NCBI RefSeq assembly: GCF_012726295.1
Contig: NZ_JABAOB010000015.1
Location: 1 to 39,640, forward strand
From: Chitinophaga sp. Ak27
GTDB taxonomy: Bacteria > Bacteroidota > Bacteroidia > Chitinophagales > Chitinophagaceae
Reading direction: 5' to 3'
Length of the DNA stretch: 39,640 nucleotides
Shown piece after piece: positions 8,637 through 17,538 of this stretch. The position numbers and the translations under genes were made by a program. The first letter of the stretch is position 1. Each line of letters opens with the position of its first letter. A model generated the notes under the pieces. It worked only from the letters and a program-made list of their open reading frames with translations, had not been told where the DNA came from and ran no database searches.

Positions 8637-9323
8637 ATGCGAAAAAAGAAGGCCGTAAAAGTATTGGTCGGTATGCACCCGTTACAGCGGGTATTGGTAA
8701 GCCTGGGGTTTGCAGGTTTGGTCTTTGTAAGTTTTTTCTTACTTGATCTGAAGCTCCATCCGCTGGTGCAGTATATGCTGTCCTGGGATGTATTTGCCAT
8801 CTCTTATATTGTAACAGGGTGGATTGTATTTTATAATCGTACGGTAGAGGAGTTGCGTACCTGGGCGAGGATAGACGACGGCAGCCGGATATTTGTATCC
8901 TTTTTCGTGGTATTGGCTTCTATTGCCAGCCTGGTGATTGTGCTGTTGTTGATGTTGTCTAAAGAGGTGTCTGGTGGTTCTAAGATGATTTATTTGCCGG
9001 TAGCGATTACTGGCATGTTGGCTTCCTGGGTTATGGTACACACTACGCTGACTTTCCATTACGCTAATTTATACTATGACGATGATGGAACTGATGTTAC
9101 CAAACATGCCGGTGGGCTGGAGTTTCCGAGTGAAAAGCACCCGGATTATATTGACTTTGCCTATTTCTCTTTTGTGATTGGGATGACTTTCCAGGTATCG
9201 GATGTGGAGATCAGCAGGCGGGTGATCCGGCGTACAGCATTGGCCCACGGCCTGTTGTCGTTTGCGCTCAACACATTTGTAGTGGCATTGACCATTAACC
9301 TGATTGCTGGTCTGAAACAATAG
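8637..9323 (+). CDS. DUF1345 family membrane protein
   Basis: A conserved inner-membrane protein of the DUF1345 family, with no established reaction. About five hydrophobic segments are visible: residues about 18-36, 44-62, 84-106, 118-138 and 205-225. The family signature lies in the C-terminal half: FHYANLYY, GGLEFPSE, PDYIDFAYFSFVIGMTFQVS and HGLLSFALNT. Length (228 residues) is normal for the family. It stands alone between the divergent TonB receptor and the tRNA-Glu locus. A weak -7-like TATCTTTA lies at 8612-8619, 17 bases before the start. Confidence 0.92.
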   Translation: MRKKKAVKVLVGMHPLQRVLVSLGFAGLVFVSFFLLDLKLHPLVQYMLSWDVFAISYIVTGWIVFYNRTVEELRTWARIDDGSRIFVSFFVVLASIASLVIVLLLMLSKEVSGGSKMIYLPVAITGMLASWVMVHTTLTFHYANLYYDDDGTDVTKHAGGLEFPSEKHPDYIDFAYFSFVIGMTFQVSDVEISRRVIRRTALAHGLLSFALNTFVVALTINLIAGLKQ

Positions 9324-9474
9324 ATCGTATAGTCTTTAGGGTTAGTACCGGTGATGTCTCCCGCTGAAAAGTATTTCCAGGGAGATGTTATCGCAATAAG
9401 CCTTCCTTAAATAGATCAAATGCCCCGTGGCAGCGGGTAGGGATGGGGTAGCTTATAACCGGAAATGCCAGGTT

Positions 9475-9508
9475 TTGAGTGGTAGATAGTATAATCTTCT
9501 TATCTTTG
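9475..9508 (+). promoter_or_regulatory. Upstream promoter (P1) of tRNA-Glu
   Basis: TTG at 9475-9477 and TATCTTTG at 9501-9508 match the Bacteroidota -33 and -7 elements, with 23 bases between them. The spacing is at the long end of the usual range, so this is the weaker of two tandem candidates. Confidence 0.5.
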
Positions 9509-9529
9509 AGAAGAAATTGAAAAAAAATT

Positions 9530-9558
9530 TTGGAATAAAAAACATTTTCCTATCTTTG
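9530..9558 (+). promoter_or_regulatory. Main promoter (P2) of tRNA-Glu
   Basis: TTGG at 9530-9533 and TATCTTTG at 9551-9558 are separated by 17 bases, an excellent Bacteroidota housekeeping sigma promoter. Transcription would begin about 9565, roughly 12 bases before the mature tRNA. Confidence 0.85.
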
Positions 9559-9576
9559 CAATCCCAAACGAAAAAT

Positions 9577-9648
9577 GCCGCGTTGGTCAAGGGGTTAAGA
9601 CGCCTCCCTTTCACGGAGGAATCACGGGTTCGAATCCCGTACGTGGTA
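9577..9648 (+). tRNA. tRNA-Glu (anticodon TTC)
   Basis: A full cloverleaf can be drawn. The acceptor stem pairs 9577-9583 with 9641-9647 (G-U at two positions) and the discriminator is A9648. The D-arm is GTC/GAC around the AAGGGGTTAA loop. The anticodon stem is CCTCC/GGAGG around loop CTTTCAC (anticodon TTC). The T-arm is ACGGG-TTCGAAT-CCCGT. The 3' CCA is not encoded (CAA follows the discriminator). It is flanked by its own promoters and terminator, so it is a single-gene transcription unit. Confidence 0.96.
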
Positions 9649-9652
9649 CAAG

Positions 9653-9679
9653 AAGGACTTCTGAAAAGAGGTCCTTTTT
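9653..9679 (+). terminator. Intrinsic terminator of tRNA-Glu
   Basis: A 10-bp stem (9653-9662 with 9667-9676, one G-U pair) is closed by a GAAA tetraloop and followed directly by a T run. It lies four bases beyond the tRNA. Confidence 0.88.
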
Positions 9680-9773
9680 CATTTCAGCCATTTTTTCCCG
9701 CACCTTACGACATACAACTAACAACAACATTTAGTACATTTATTACAGCACTGCAACTGTCTCCGATATTGTA

Positions 9774-12700
9774 ATGATGCATAGGCATGTCAAGGTAACT
9801 GCCCCGCGATGGCAACATGCAGCCAGGTATATCTTTTACCTGCTGTGGATAATAGTTGCCCTCCCCGATGTAGTAGCACAGCTTCCTTCCAAGGTTTCGT
9901 ATAACTTTTCCCACCTGGATATCAGCAACGGACTGGCCAGTAACCATGTATCGGCTATTATGCAGGATAAAAAAGGGTTTATCTGGATTGCCAGCACTGC
10001 CCTGCAAAGATACGATGGCACCAACCTCCTCACAGTGGCCAGCTTTGACCGCGTGCCCGGCTCCATTTATTACGACGATATCTGCCTCTGCGAAGATCAC
10101 CAGGGACGCATCTGGATGGGAACACCCGATAACATCCGTGTATACGACCCTGTGACCGACCTGGTGAAAACACTGAAAGTGGCTGAAAAAGATGTACGTC
10201 CTGAAGGACTGCAATGCAGCCAGATTGTGCAGGATCACGCCGGCGTAATATGGGCCACCACGCATGATGGCTTGCTGCGATTCAACGAAAAAGCCTTTAA
10301 TTTCCAAAAAGCGACCATTATTCCTGAAGCTGATCGTGAACAAATGATGGATGCCATCATGGAAGATGAAGCAGGTAACCTTTGGCTCAGTGGAAAACAC
10401 GGCGTTTATATCCTGGACCGGAACCGAAAAAATTTATACAGCCGCGTTAATAATCCGGAACACCTGCCCATTCTGGATATAGACAATACCTTTAAAAAGA
10501 TATTTACCGATGCCAATCACCAGATATGGCTGGCCTGCCGCAGCGGACAACTCTTCTGTTTCGATCCTGCCTCCCGTAAACTGAACGCCTATACGTTTGA
10601 AACGCCATTGGAAAAGCGCCTGTTAAAAGCAAAAAGAGAGCTGGATAACACTTTCGATCTTGTTTACGATGGGGACAAAAACGTATGGGCAGCCACCGAA
10701 AAAGGCGGAATTTTCCGTTTTAACCGTGCTTTGGGTCGTTTCGACCTGAATATTACCGCCAACAATAACGATGAAAAAGGATTTCATTATAACTACGAAG
10801 CCAACTGTTTCCTGAGCGACCGGGAAGGACATCTCTGGATAGGCACCGACCGGGGAGTGAATATTCTCAGTCTGCACAATAAAACCTTCCGTTTGCTCGA
10901 CAGTCGTACCGTTTTCCCCAATACGAAGGAGCAACTCCCGGCAACGGAAGTGACAGGCATTTTGCAGGCCGCTAACGGCGATGTATATGTAGGTTACTGG
11001 GGACAAGGCTTCAGTCGCCTTACGCCGGATTTGAACCTGGTGCGCAACTATGTGCACAATTCTACCGGGAATACTGCTAGTTCTTTACCCGAAGAGCGGA
11101 GCCTGGTATGGAGCTTTGCAGAGTTAAAAGATGGAACTATCGTGGTAGGACAAGAAAATGGGAATCTTTCTCTCTTTAATCCTGCTACAGGACAATTTAT
11201 CAAACATGTAACCTCGCCCGTATTATACGAACAAACGGCATTGCATTTACAACCGCAAAACGATACCACAGTTTGGATAGGGCTTTATAAAAGAGGATTG
11301 GCCAGCTGGAATCCACAACAGCATACTTTCCAGCAATTCAATGAGCTGACAGACTCCCTGAAGCGCCCGGTATCTGTGATGGATATTGCACCAGAAAATG
11401 ATTCTATGCTCTGGCTGGGAACCAGCAGCGCAGGACTCATGCTGTTTAACACCCGGCAGCATTGCATTGCTATCAGGGAAGCATTTACCCGGAGTTCGAG
11501 GGTATACAGTAATATTACTTCCTTGCTGCGTTATAACGATAGCCTCTTGCTGGCAGGTACCGATCATGGGATGTGGATTTATAATACCCGCAGGCAAACT
11601 TACCGGCCATTGCTTACCAATGCTAAGTTATTCGACCAATGGGTATTAAGTATGGTGATGGGTGATAAAGGCGAGGTATGGTTTACCACCCAGTATGGTT
11701 TTTATCGTTATTATCTCCCCGAAAATAAATTGGAAACATTTATCCAGGCCGACGATATTGTGGACAATACCCGGAAAGTGCGCCGCCGGGTGATCCGCTT
11801 AAAGAATGGTAATCTGTTGGTAGGCGCCTCTGATCATGTGGTTACCTTCGATCCCAACAGCCTGCAGGTAGCGCTGCCGCCTCCCGATGTAACGATTGTA
11901 AATCTTAAGGCGTTAGACAGTACCATCCTCATACAGGCCGCTATGCGGGATAGCCTTCCCGTAATACTGAGCCATAAGCAAAACTTTATCAGCATTGAGT
12001 TTAAAAGCCTGCAATACCACCAGGAACGCATCCGGTATTATTATCAGCTGGAAGGAGTAGATGAAAACTGGGTGTTGACAGATAACATACTGGTGGCTAA
12101 ATACACGAATCTTCCGCCGGGAAATTATTTATTTAAAGTACGTGCGGTGAATGCAGCAGGTACCTTTTCTGATCATATTACTACGCTTCGCTTGTTTATT
12201 AAACCAGCCTTCTGGCAAACGGGCTGGTTTCAGTTGGTATGCCTGCTGCTGGCAGCTTCCCTGGTATACCTGTATTTCAGGTTGCGCATTTCGGGAATCA
12301 AGCGGGAAGCAAAGAAACGGGAGGCAATACAACAACAAATTGCACAGCTGGAAATGAAAGCCCTGCGGGCTCAAATGAATCCGCACTTTATTTTTAATGC
12401 GCTTAATTCCATCCAGACTTTTATGATGAAAAGCGAAACGGAGCAGGCATTATCTTACCTGAGCCGCTTCGCAAAACTAATCCGTAATGTCTTAGATAAT
12501 TCCCAGCTCAATAATATTACCGTAGCGCAGGAAGTGAGTGTATTGGAAAACTATATGGAGTTGGAAAAGTTGCGTTTTTCCGACGAATTTGAATACGAGA
12601 TTATCATCGATCCATCGTTGGATGCCAATATGGTAGAAGTACCAACCATGGTGATTCAGCCATTTGTGGAAAATGCCATCTGGCACGGCTTGGTGCATGA

Positions 12701-12983
12701 AAAAGGGAAAGGCAATCTCACCATCACTTTTAAAAAGGTAGATGACCGGGTTTTATGTACTATTGAAGACAATGGAGTGGGTAGAGAGAAGGCCGCTGCG
12801 ATGAAGAAAGCAAATAAACCCGGGCATCAGTCGCGGGGCCTGCAAATTACACGGGATCGTTTATCGCTTTATAATAGCCGCTTTAATGTAGACGCCAGCT
12901 TTGATATTGAAGATCTTATTGATGAAGAAGGAAAAGCAACGGGAACCAGGGTGAACCTGTGGTTTCCGTTGGTAGAAGAATAG
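9774..12983 (+). CDS. Two-component-regulator-propeller sensor histidine kinase (LytS-type His_kinase)
   Basis: A membrane sensor kinase. A signal/anchor segment (about 18-36) is followed by a large periplasmic beta-propeller (about 45-720), seen as repeated ligand_reg-type blades (GFIWIAS, GRIWMGT, GVIWATT, GNLWLSG, GHLWIGT, TVWIGL). A Y_Y_Y domain follows (about 725-805, YYQLEGVDENW and LPPGNYLFKVRAVN), then one transmembrane helix (about 812-835). The cytoplasmic part has the PF06580-type dimerisation motif ALRAQMNPHFIFNALNSIQT, with H871 the likely phospho-acceptor, and an HATPase domain (VENAIWHG; EDNGVGREKA). Kinases of this type normally pair with a LytTR response regulator, but none is next to it: the downstream genes are convergent. 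Two ATG codons in tandem (9774, 9777) could serve as the start. Confidence 0.93.
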   Translation: MMHRHVKVTAPRWQHAARYIFYLLWIIVALPDVVAQLPSKVSYNFSHLDISNGLASNHVSAIMQDKKGFIWIASTALQRYDGTNLLTVASFDRVPGSIYYDDICLCEDHQGRIWMGTPDNIRVYDPVTDLVKTLKVAEKDVRPEGLQCSQIVQDHAGVIWATTHDGLLRFNEKAFNFQKATIIPEADREQMMDAIMEDEAGNLWLSGKHGVYILDRNRKNLYSRVNNPEHLPILDIDNTFKKIFTDANHQIWLACRSGQLFCFDPASRKLNAYTFETPLEKRLLKAKRELDNTFDLVYDGDKNVWAATEKGGIFRFNRALGRFDLNITANNNDEKGFHYNYEANCFLSDREGHLWIGTDRGVNILSLHNKTFRLLDSRTVFPNTKEQLPATEVTGILQAANGDVYVGYWGQGFSRLTPDLNLVRNYVHNSTGNTASSLPEERSLVWSFAELKDGTIVVGQENGNLSLFNPATGQFIKHVTSPVLYEQTALHLQPQNDTTVWIGLYKRGLASWNPQQHTFQQFNELTDSLKRPVSVMDIAPENDSMLWLGTSSAGLMLFNTRQHCIAIREAFTRSSRVYSNITSLLRYNDSLLLAGTDHGMWIYNTRRQTYRPLLTNAKLFDQWVLSMVMGDKGEVWFTTQYGFYRYYLPENKLETFIQADDIVDNTRKVRRRVIRLKNGNLLVGASDHVVTFDPNSLQVALPPPDVTIVNLKALDSTILIQAAMRDSLPVILSHKQNFISIEFKSLQYHQERIRYYYQLEGVDENWVLTDNILVAKYTNLPPGNYLFKVRAVNAAGTFSDHITTLRLFIKPAFWQTGWFQLVCLLLAASLVYLYFRLRISGIKREAKKREAIQQQIAQLEMKALRAQMNPHFIFNALNSIQTFMMKSETEQALSYLSRFAKLIRNVLDNSQLNNITVAQEVSVLENYMELEKLRFSDEFEYEIIIDPSLDANMVEVPTMVIQPFVENAIWHGLVHEKGKGNLTITFKKVDDRVLCTIEDNGVGREKAAAMKKANKPGHQSRGLQITRDRLSLYNSRFNVDASFDIEDLIDEEGKATGTRVNLWFPLVEE

Positions 12984-12998
12984 GATTCCGCAAAGACG

Positions 12999-13050
12999 CA
13001 AAGAAAAAAGCAGCAAAGAAATTTAATTCTTTTGCTGCTTTTTCTTTGCG
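12999..13050. terminator. Bidirectional terminator
   Basis: A long A/T-rich inverted repeat (12999-13020 with 13027-13050, two bulges) has GCAGCAAA/TTTGCTGC at its core. It lies between the convergent kinase gene and the MBL nuclease gene and is suitable for both directions. Confidence 0.8.
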
Positions 13051-13056
13051 GGCTAC

Positions 13057-14460
13057 TTAACCTAAACCGATTTCGGAATGTCTTTCCGGAATTTCAATAT
13101 CCAGGAAGCCTTTTTTTAGTAACCAGTTTCTGAATATTTGTTGTACATCGTACTCGCCGTGTACCAGGAATAGTTTTTTTACTTCCCGGGGATTCTGGCA
13201 GGCCAGCCACTGGCTTAAATCTTCATAGTCGCCATGTGCGCTCATAGAGCGAATAACGCCTACTTCTGCCCTTACTTCAAAGCGGCTACCGTAGATAGAC
13301 ACTTCTTTGGCGCCGCGCATGAGGCGTCCGCCCAATGATTGCGGCTCGCAATAGCCTACGATCAGGATGGTGTTTCGTGGATCGTCAATATTGTTGGCAA
13401 TATGATGTTTCACACGGCCGGCTTCGGCCATACCTGAAGCAGAGATGATCACGCAGGGCTCTTTGCGGAAGTTGAGTGCTTTGGATTCGTCAACAGATTT
13501 TATGTAACGCAATCCCGGGAAATCAAATGGATCGTCGTCTGTTTTCAGGATATTGGCTACATCCTTGTTAAATACTTCAGGGTGGGCTTTGGTAACTGCC
13601 GTCGCTTCTGTAGACAGCGGGCTATCCACGAAGATATCCACTTTAGGCAGGGCACCTCTGAGCTGTGCATTATTAAGCGCATAGAGTAATTCCTGGGTGC
13701 GACCTACGCTAAAAGCAGGGATAATCAATTTCCCTCTTTTTTCCACGCAGGTTTCACGGATATAACGGAGGAGTTCATCATCTGCAGGAGCTGCATCAGC
13801 ATGAAGTGTGCTGCCATACGTAGATTCTATCAGGATATAATCTGCCTGTGGAAAGGTCGCTGGCGATTTCAGAATAGCATCGTTGTAGCGGCCAATATCT
13901 CCACTAAACGATATTTGTTCTGTTCTGCCATTTTCCGTGATGCGTAGATGCACGGATGCTGCGCCTACAATGTGGCCGGCGTCTGTAAACATTAGTTGAA
14001 TATCCGGGTCGATATTGGTCCAGGTATTATAGCCCATGGGCTGTAAAGAACGAATGGCTATTTTGGCGTCTTCTACACTGTACAGCGGTTGTACATAGGG
14101 AAGCCCTTCTTTAGCCATTTTCTTGTTGGTGAATTTTACATCGTCCTCTTGTATTTCCGCTGAGTCCATCAACAGGATTTCCGTCATGTCGCGGGTAGCC
14201 GGCGTACAATAGATATGACCGCCATATCCCATTTTAACCAGTCGTGGAATCAGCCCCGAGTGATCGATATGGGCATGCGACAGCACCATATAGGTAATAT
14301 CGTGAGGCTCAAAACCAAAGTCTCTGTTCATTGCATCGGTCTCTTGCCCCATTCCCTGGAACATCCCGCAGTCCAATAAAATCTTTTTGCCATTCTTAAG
14401 TGTGATCAGATGTTTTGATCCGGTAACGGTGCGTGCTGCGCCATGAAATGCAATTTTCAT
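13057..14460 (-). CDS. MBL-fold/beta-CASP ribonuclease-like hydrolase (YSH1/CPSF-type)
   Basis: A metallo-beta-lactamase-fold protein of the RNA-processing branch. Motif 2 is HAHIDHSG (H62, H64, D66, H67). N-terminal motif GAARTVTGSKHLI and LLDCGMFQG are typical of the CPSF73-like family. Further features are SGDIGRY, the beta-CASP insert with PAFSVGRTQELLYAL and FVDSPLSTEAT, SASGMAEAGRVKHH, and the C-terminal RMMBL part with SAHGDYEDL and FLVHGEYD. Length 467 residues is typical. The family cleaves RNA endo- or exonucleolytically; the bacterial substrates of this subgroup are little known. It is the last gene of a five-gene minus-strand directon, 31 bases after the DUF4442 gene, and is followed by a terminator. 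Confidence 0.93.
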   Translation of the reverse strand: MKIAFHGAARTVTGSKHLITLKNGKKILLDCGMFQGMGQETDAMNRDFGFEPHDITYMVLSHAHIDHSGLIPRLVKMGYGGHIYCTPATRDMTEILLMDSAEIQEDDVKFTNKKMAKEGLPYVQPLYSVEDAKIAIRSLQPMGYNTWTNIDPDIQLMFTDAGHIVGAASVHLRITENGRTEQISFSGDIGRYNDAILKSPATFPQADYILIESTYGSTLHADAAPADDELLRYIRETCVEKRGKLIIPAFSVGRTQELLYALNNAQLRGALPKVDIFVDSPLSTEATAVTKAHPEVFNKDVANILKTDDDPFDFPGLRYIKSVDESKALNFRKEPCVIISASGMAEAGRVKHHIANNIDDPRNTILIVGYCEPQSLGGRLMRGAKEVSIYGSRFEVRAEVGVIRSMSAHGDYEDLSQWLACQNPREVKKLFLVHGEYDVQQIFRNWLLKKGFLDIEIPERHSEIGLG

Positions 14461-14491
14461 ATCAGTGTTTTAAGGTGAAAGGGTTCACCGT

Positions 14492-15001
14492 TTACGATTT
14501 ACTTTTAAACGACCAGGTGATGGCGAAGGAGGCAATTAGTATGCCGTCTTTATCCCTGCCTTCACTATGGAGGGTAACTGTTTCGGCGGTATCATTGTTA
14601 AGCGCTCTTTCCATGGCAGCTCTCAATAGTGGCAGTTCGGCACAGGTGAACGAAGTAAGGCCGGTAGCCTTTTTTACAAAGGTCGATTCCATGCGGGTAA
14701 CCAGCATGGATATACGCCTGGGAGCACCGCTGGCATACATGAGTGCCGGCAAACCAGTACTTAATTCCGCAGCCATAGCCAGGCAGGCGAAATAAGTGGA
14801 ACGGAACGGGTTTTGCGATAACCAGCGATAAGGTATGGACGTAACACAACTATCAGTTTCTAGCGATTGCAGCCTAACGCCCGATAACCACGCAGCCGGT
14901 AGCTTCCAAAACAGGTAGGCTGAAAACTTAAACGGATGCCGCGCAAACTTTTGAAAAGATTGCATAGCATCCGTGTTAAAAGTGGTTATGCCGGTATTCA
15001 T
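14492..15001 (-). CDS. DUF4442 hotdog-fold protein
   Basis: A DUF4442 family protein of 169 residues, predicted to adopt the hotdog fold of acyl-CoA thioesterases. Family-type features are the N-terminal FKFSAYLFWKLPAAWLSGVR, NPFRSTYFACLAMAAELSTG in the centre, and the beta-strand-rich C-terminus ending in ASFAITWSFK. A thioesterase reaction is plausible from the fold but unproven. It starts 7 bases after the thioredoxin gene stop, in the same directon. Confidence 0.85.
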   Translation of the reverse strand: MNTGITTFNTDAMQSFQKFARHPFKFSAYLFWKLPAAWLSGVRLQSLETDSCVTSIPYRWLSQNPFRSTYFACLAMAAELSTGLPALMYASGAPRRISMLVTRMESTFVKKATGLTSFTCAELPLLRAAMERALNNDTAETVTLHSEGRDKDGILIASFAITWSFKSKS

Positions 15002-15008
15002 GGCGATA

Positions 15009-15512
15009 TTATTCGTTAACGTAATGGGAGGGGAGTAAGGCGCCGGGCGACCACTGCTTCAGAAATTCCAATACCTTTTTCTTGTCATAGGTATCGGCAG
15101 ATTCCAGCAGGCCGGTGTTTTGCGTATGCAGCCGGTTGCCTTTGGCATCGAGCACTACCAGCACCGGGAACCCAAAACGCTGTGGAAATCCCAGTTCTTT
15201 CAGTATTGGCAGATTTTTGTTCTCTTTGCTGTAGTTGAGGTGATACACCTCGTAATTGTTGTTCATAGCAGCTTTCAGCTCGGCATCGTCCTCGATGAAC
15301 TTATACAGCCTTTTGCACCAGATACACCAATTACCGCCCACCTGTAGCAGTACATGCTTGTTTTCTGCCGCCGCTTTTTTTACCGCAGCAGCAATATCTG
15401 TTTTGGTATCGGCAGCAGGATTATAGATGTGTTCCAGGTCATGGGTTTGTGCCTGAGTAGCAGGAATAACAAAGGCAATACTCAATAGCAGTGTCCAAAC
15501 GTACTTCTTCAT
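15009..15512 (-). CDS. Secreted/periplasmic thioredoxin-like protein
   Basis: Signal peptide MKKYVWTLLLSIAFVIPATQA is followed by a thioredoxin-fold domain with active site C63-I-W-C66 in the context QVGGNWCIWCKRL. Downstream, GFPVLVVLDAKGN contains the cis-Pro (FPV) loop. It resembles the thioredoxin_7 branch of secreted thioredoxins in Bacteroidota. It probably reduces or isomerises disulfides in the periplasm. It sits 28 bases after ppk1 and 7 bases before the DUF4442 gene in the minus-strand directon. Confidence 0.9.
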   Translation of the reverse strand: MKKYVWTLLLSIAFVIPATQAQTHDLEHIYNPAADTKTDIAAAVKKAAAENKHVLLQVGGNWCIWCKRLYKFIEDDAELKAAMNNNYEVYHLNYSKENKNLPILKELGFPQRFGFPVLVVLDAKGNRLHTQNTGLLESADTYDKKKVLEFLKQWSPGALLPSHYVNE

Positions 15513-15540
15513 AAAAAATTAATCATTCAGGATATCTAAT

Positions 15541-17532
15541 TTACATTATATTTTGCACATACGTATTGATCGCTTCCTGCGCATGGCGAGGGGCTTTCAG
15601 CTGTAATTGTACGATGTCTTTCAGTTGTTGACGCAGCGTGTTATCGTATACGGGTACGCATACTTCAATGCGGCGGTGGAGGTTACGGTTCATCCAGTCG
15701 GCAGAGCCCATATACACTTCTTCCTGGTTGTTATTATGGAAGATAAATACCCGGGCATGTTCCAGGTAGCGGTCTACAATCCGTATGATACGGATATTCC
15801 GGCTTTCCGGTATATCGGCTACCAGGCAGTTAATGCTTCTCACCACCAGATCTACCTGTACACCGGCTTCACTGGCCTCATACAGTTTATTTATCATTCC
15901 TCTTTCCTGGAGGTTATTTATCTTGATGATGACATAGGCAGGCTTGCCTTCCCTGGCATGTTTAATTTCCCGGTCTATCAGGCTGGTAAAACGCTCCGTC
16001 ATGTTAAACTGTGCTACCAACAAATGTTCGAACTGTAAAAAGTCGTAGGCTCGTGGCTGTTCCCTGCTTTGCAGGTAGAGGAATAGCAATTCCATCTCCC
16101 TGGTAATACCCGTGTGGGAAGTAAACAAAACGTGATCGGTATAAAAACGGGCAGTACTTTCGTTGAAATTACCGGTAGCTATCAGGCCGCAATAATCCCA
16201 TTGATAGCCCCTGTTGCGCTTTACCAGCGCGGTTTTGGCATGTACCTTCATACCCGGGATACTATAGATCAATTTTACGCCGGCATCTTTCATTTTCTTG
16301 GCCCAACGGATGTTGTTGGCCTCATCGAACCGGGCTTTCAGTTCCACGAATACGATTACTTTTTTACCGTTTTTCGCAGCGCTGATCAGGGCCTGGGCAA
16401 TCTGCGAGCCGGAGGCTATGCGATACAACGTAACATATATTTCCGCTACATCTGGATCCAGCGCGGCTTCACTGAAGAAACGCAGCACATAATCGTAGCG
16501 TTGATAGGGCAGATGTACCAGGAAATCTTGTTGCAGTACGAGATCCAGTAACCGGTCGGTGGCCGCTGCTGTTTTATTTTCCGCAGGAGCTGCCCTGGGA
16601 TAACTGGTCTGTGTTAATCCTGTGGGAGCAGGAAGGTCTGCCAGGTCTTTCAGATTATGATAACGGCCGCCAGGCACCAGCTCATCATCCCGGATATCAA
16701 ATTGTCCAGCCAGGAAATGTAACAGTGGTAAAGGGATCGTGGCATCATACAGGAACCGGGTAGGTACGCCTAGCTCACGTTTACGGATAAACGTTTCCAC
16801 TTCTTCCAGTATATCTACCTTTACTTCATCCATATCCATTTCTGCATTACGGGTAAGTTTTATACTATGGCAGTTATCCACTGTGTACCCTGGAAATATA
16901 TAAGCGAGATGAGTACGTATGATATCATCCAGGAAGGCGATATAATGCGCGCCATCCATAGACGGCAATTGCAGGAAGCGTGGAAGTGATGCTGGTATAT
17001 TTACGATGGCATATTCCTGCGACTCCGGGTGCTTGTCCGGGATCAGTGTTACGGCAAAATAAAGCGCATTATTTTCCAGGAATGGTTTCTTCGGTTTTCC
17101 GTTCAGCCACACTGGTTGTAAATAGGCCAGTATAGTACTGAGAAAATAATTTTTTGTAAATGCCTGGTGAGCGGCGGTTAAGGGCTGGTTATAATACAAC
17201 TGTACGCCCCGTGCCAGCAGGTCGGGTAATACACTGCCGGTAAAGATCTGGCCGTATTCCTGTTGTTGCCGGTTTATTTCCTGTAGTACTTCAGACAACG
17301 TACTACTGCTGATAGACTCATTTTCTCCGGCGGCAGGATCTTGCTCCAACACTTTGTTAATAGTCAATACAGCCGGCATTCTTACGCGGAAAAATTCATC
17401 CAGGTTAGAAGAAAAAATAGACAGGAATTTAATACGTTCGTATAGCGGTACCTGTTGATCCGCCGCCATTTGCAGCACCCGGTAGTTAAACGATAACCAG
17501 CTCAGATCGCGGTTATATAAAGGAATACCCAT
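15541..17532 (-). CDS. ppk1: Polyphosphate kinase 1
   Basis: Makes inorganic polyphosphate from ATP through a phosphohistidine intermediate. All four PPK1 domains can be traced: the N-domain (NRDLSWLSFNYRVL; FLSIFSSNLDEFFRVRM), the head domain, then the two catalytic PLD-like domains. The phospho-accepting histidine is H431 in IPGMKVHAKTALVKR; the second active-site histidine is H592 in DRYLEHARVFIF. ATGNFNESTARFYTDH is also intact. Length 663 residues, slightly short for the family (about 690) but without missing motifs. Starts 6 bases after the stop of the HD-PycTM gene, so the two are almost certainly co-transcribed and may be translationally linked. Confidence 0.96.
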   Translation of the reverse strand: MGIPLYNRDLSWLSFNYRVLQMAADQQVPLYERIKFLSIFSSNLDEFFRVRMPAVLTINKVLEQDPAAGENESISSSTLSEVLQEINRQQQEYGQIFTGSVLPDLLARGVQLYYNQPLTAAHQAFTKNYFLSTILAYLQPVWLNGKPKKPFLENNALYFAVTLIPDKHPESQEYAIVNIPASLPRFLQLPSMDGAHYIAFLDDIIRTHLAYIFPGYTVDNCHSIKLTRNAEMDMDEVKVDILEEVETFIRKRELGVPTRFLYDATIPLPLLHFLAGQFDIRDDELVPGGRYHNLKDLADLPAPTGLTQTSYPRAAPAENKTAAATDRLLDLVLQQDFLVHLPYQRYDYVLRFFSEAALDPDVAEIYVTLYRIASGSQIAQALISAAKNGKKVIVFVELKARFDEANNIRWAKKMKDAGVKLIYSIPGMKVHAKTALVKRNRGYQWDYCGLIATGNFNESTARFYTDHVLFTSHTGITREMELLFLYLQSREQPRAYDFLQFEHLLVAQFNMTERFTSLIDREIKHAREGKPAYVIIKINNLQERGMINKLYEASEAGVQVDLVVRSINCLVADIPESRNIRIIRIVDRYLEHARVFIFHNNNQEEVYMGSADWMNRNLHRRIEVCVPVYDNTLRQQLKDIVQLQLKAPRHAQEAINTYVQNIM

Positions 17533-17538
17533 GAATCA

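Noticed and set aside
9350..9395. Weak inverted repeat (GTCTCCC/GGGAGAT) after the DUF1345 gene as terminator
   Set aside because: The stem is only 6-7 bp with a 17-base loop and no T run.
9517..9774. Small reading frame spanning tRNA-Glu
   Set aside because: It runs through the promoter, the tRNA and its terminator, so it is not a protein gene.
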